This document shows, one piece after another, positions 60,951-64,000 of a stretch of 64,000 nt of DNA. The notes below the pieces were generated by a model. That model saw only the letters and a list, made by a program, of their open reading frames with translations. It searched no databases and was not told where the DNA came from. A program made the position numbers and the translations under genes. The stretch is taken from NCBI RefSeq assembly GCF_001723175.1, contig NC_064654.1, forward strand, positions 620,001 to 684,000, given 5' to 3'. Numbering within the stretch: position 1 is the stretch's first letter; each line of letters starts with the position of its first letter. The DNA is from Penicillium oxalicum (taxonomy: Eukaryota; Ascomycota; Eurotiomycetes; Eurotiales; Aspergillaceae).

Positions 60951-63900
60951 CTATACCCTAAATAATCTATACTAATTACTATACCCTAAATAATCTAACT
61001 AAGAATAGATATCTATTATACCGGATCTAAGACCTTCTTAACTAAATTAGGAGCGTACGGGTCCTAACGAAGATCGATCTCGCGTCTAGATTCTAGTAAG
61101 TACGTCTAACTAACCGTATAGTACCTAAAACTACCTTTAATACTATCTAGGGAAAATACGAGTAGCTTATAATACCTCTTAGTCTTTATAACGCCCCTAT
61201 AACCTTCTAGATAGTTATAAATAAGGCCTTCTAGCCCTATCTTAGTAAGTTTATAGTCGTATACCTCGATAATATCCTTATCTTCTTAGATAATATAGAA
61301 GAGTATTATAAATACCTTAAAAAGGTACTTAAGATTCTTAAGAGGGAACGACTAATCGTCTAACTAGGAAAGTACAAGATTATAACTAGTAAACTAGAAT
61401 TCTATAGATATATTATTAGGAATAGGAGCGTATAGCTAATACTAGCTAAGATTGATATTATCTATATATAGCTATAATCTTAGAATATATACGAGTTATA
61501 ATAGTTCCTCGGCCTCGCGATATACTATTAGCGGTTTATCTATAGGTTCGTAGAGATATATATACCTTTATATAAACTCCTAAAAGAATTAGACGCCGAG
61601 CTTTAGAAGCTTAAGTTCTGCCCTATCTAATAGAATATAGCTTATAAGGCTATCTTCCGAACGCTAAAGAAGAGGTTATTAGAAGCCCCTATTCTCTCTT
61701 AACTAGATCTTATATAGTTATTTATAATTAAGACTAATACGTCTGAGTAGGCGATTAGTCTAGTCCTACTCTAGAAGAGACTAGATAAGACGCTCTACCC
61801 TATTATATATAATAGGCAGAAGCTTATAGGCGCTAAGCTTAACTATCTAGTATACGAGAAGGAGTTACTAGCTATTAAAAAGGCCCTATAGCTTTAGGAT
61901 AAATATATTAATAACAGAACCTAAATAGAAATTGTAATAGACTACGCTAGCCTATAGTACCTATAGATAACTATTACCTATAGTAAGCGCTTTACCCGCT
62001 AGGTAAGCGAATTTTAGGAGTATAATCTTAAGATCTAATACTATCTAGGTACTAAAGCTATCGTGCCTAATACCTTAAGCTAACAACCGGACTTCGTTAA
62101 AGGGTTACCTACTAATATTACACGAGATTAGCCTATATAGAAGGCCGCCCTAATAGCTATAAACGTAACTATTTAAAAGGTAGCTAAAGATAAGTAGCTA
62201 GCCGCGACTATTAACTTCTTAGATACGAGAGTGCTTCCTAATAATAAACTCCTATCTAAGATAGTAACTCGATACTCGGATTACCTCTCTATATAAGACT
62301 AGGAAGACGCTAATAACCGCTAACTAACCTTTACGTATAAAGATAGCCTAAAAGTACCCTACCTAGAACTAGTATTTAGGAGTAATCTAGTTAATAAGAT
62401 ATACTTATAATACAGATATCTAGGATAGCTAGGCCTAAATAGTATCTTAAGACTAAGAGCTTAGTAGCCCTAAATAAGAGCGGATATAGAAGTACTCTTA
62501 GTACTAGATTTCTTAGGGATTAAAGAAGGCCCTAGAATAGGAAATAGCCTACTACCTAGTAACTAAAGGGATTAGGCCTTTCTAGAGATAGGGGATCGAT
62601 CTTATTAGATAACTACTAATAATACTAAATAGTAATAGATAGATTATTATAGTAATTAATTACGCGACTAGATAGCTAATAGCTAAAGCTATCCCGGAAG
62701 CTACAGAAGAAGCGCTTAGGACCTTCCTCTATAAGGAGATCTTTATAAATTACGGAGCGCTACTCGAGATCCTCTCCGATAATAGTTTAAACCTTCTTTT
62801 AGGTATAGTTAGCTACTATCTAAACCTACTAAAAACTTAGTACTAGCTAACTACCTCCTACTACTCCTATATAAATAGGAAAGTAGAAAATCTTAATAGT
62901 CTACTTAGCTATATATTAATAAAGTATCTTATAGGAAAGCTAATAAAGACGTAGGACCTATATCTAGCGTAGGCGACCCTAGCTATATAGGTCCGGGAAT
63001 ATATAGTAACTAGGTATAGCCTATTCTTTCTAGTTTATAGGATCTACCCCTACTTACTAGGTAATAACCTAATAAAAGAACCCTTAGTATTTATAGGATA
63101 GACTAAAGAGCTCTAGAACGTAAGCGACGCCTATACTAAAGCGAATAAACTACTATTATCCTAAGTAATCCGGACTAATAGGATTAGGAATAGCTAGGTA
63201 ATAAAGATAAGCTTTAAAAAGGGAGATTAGGTTCTTATTCGGAATAAATTAGTATAGAAATTCGAGAGTAAGTAGTTCGGATCTTTCAAAGTCCTTATAG
63301 TATATCTACTTAGTATATATATACTAGGAGAACCGAATAGATAGGTCCTAAAGAACCTAATTAATAGTTTGTAGCTAGTTAGAGCTAATATAAAAGACCT
63401 AGGAGCCCTATAGATATTATAGGTAGTATAAGTAGTACTCCGGAGATAGGAGATCTAACTAAGACGACCCTAAGAGCTACTAAAAATTATTAAATAGGAT
63501 AATACTTCTCTTATATATAAGGACTTATCTATCTTTATAAAGGAAGAATAGAATTAATTCCTAATAGACCGGACTAATAGTATACGCCTAAGTAAAGTAG
63601 GGAAGGAGAACGTTATAACGGAAGCCCTCGATTAAAGCTATAAATATATTGATAGGAAGAATAGAAAGACTAAGAAATACGCGATAGACTAGGAGGAGCT
63701 CTAATTATCTATATCTAGGGACGAGCTCTAAGATATAGACTTATTAGGATCTAGTAGACTACTACTAGGAGATATTCGGAATAGCTAGGACGCTAACTAG
63801 GATAAATAGGATTTATTTAATAGACCTCTCGCTATCGTAGTTCCTATAAGATACTAATACTAATATAAAGTATATCGAATTTAACTACCTATACTAACGC

Positions 63901-64000
63901 TAAAAGTATACGAAAAGGAGATTACTTCCCTAAATACTTCTTAATAGAGACGAATAGGTTATTATTACTATCGCTATTATTATTATTATTATTATTATTA

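Larger units (their letters stand above)
53059..64000 (+). mobile_element. Plus-strand gypsy element (pol), interrupted by element N; continues past the window
   Basis: The protease/RT start is at 53059-53555 and continues at 60951. The region 61015-61890 reads as RT and RNase H with RIP stops: YLDNILIFLDNIEEYYKYL near 61255 (originally YLDDI), then KLNYLVYEKELLAIKKAL near 61830. Integrase follows at about 62550-62830, with an ATEEALRTFLY block. The final 140 bases, including a run of TTA, are the reverse complement of about 55215-55370 in element N, so the element is the same family in the opposite orientation and runs on beyond 64000. Confidence 0.75.

Overview
The window comes from a filamentous ascomycete, most likely a Eurotiales species (Aspergillus/Penicillium type). 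Genes carry many short introns (about 55-160 nt) with GTRNGT donors and CTRAC-like branch sites. The encoded proteins are strongly Aspergillus-like, and the right half bears a heavy repeat-induced point mutation (RIP) signature. All exon models below were built by hand from splice signals and reading-frame continuity.

Left half (1-31.3 kb), a normal gene-rich euchromatic segment: a 20-exon P5B-type ATPase (ypk9/ATP13A2 family, +); a 53-residue complex I subunit of NDUFB2 type (-); the CDK9-like kinase bur1 (+); D-3-phosphoglycerate dehydrogenase (-); cytosolic seryl-tRNA synthetase (-); the small GTPase Rheb (-); a WAPL cohesin-release factor (-); uracil phosphoribosyltransferase (+); transcription elongation factor Elf1 (-); ribosomal protein eS1 (+); and, after a 1.9 kb gap, a lone accessory-type ORF with a PD-(D/E)XK-like core (+). 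These are housekeeping genes with no operon logic. Promoter sequence still shows some shared control: Gcn4/CpcA-type TGASTCA sites lie upstream of both serine-metabolism genes, and three CACGTG boxes sit between elf1 and eS1.

Right half (about 31.97-64 kb), a gene-free island of nested, RIP-mutated LTR retrotransposons. CpA/TpG is almost absent and TpA is very common, while CpG survives. The order of events can be partly read. Element A (minus strand, Ty3/gypsy type) runs from about 34.84 to 52.13 kb. It is interrupted inside gag by a younger relative, element B (43361-49799), which is flanked by a 5-bp ATACT duplication and has lost most of pol. Farther right, a plus-strand gypsy pol (53.06 kb to the window end) is interrupted by a minus-strand element N (53556-60950) with 150-154 bp LTRs. 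A second copy of N's gag-like block lies at the island's left edge (about 31966-33250).

Four TA-flanked, 221-344 bp inverted-repeat elements, packed with the palindrome CTCGCGAG, are inserted among these relics. So is one 148-bp strongly folded element that still retains CpA/TpG. Nothing in the island looks like an intact protein gene. The most unusual items are the CTCGCGAG element family, the dispersed TTCTTCTGCAGAAGAA palindromes, the folded 148-bp insert, and the extra ORFs carried downstream of integrase by both retroelement families.
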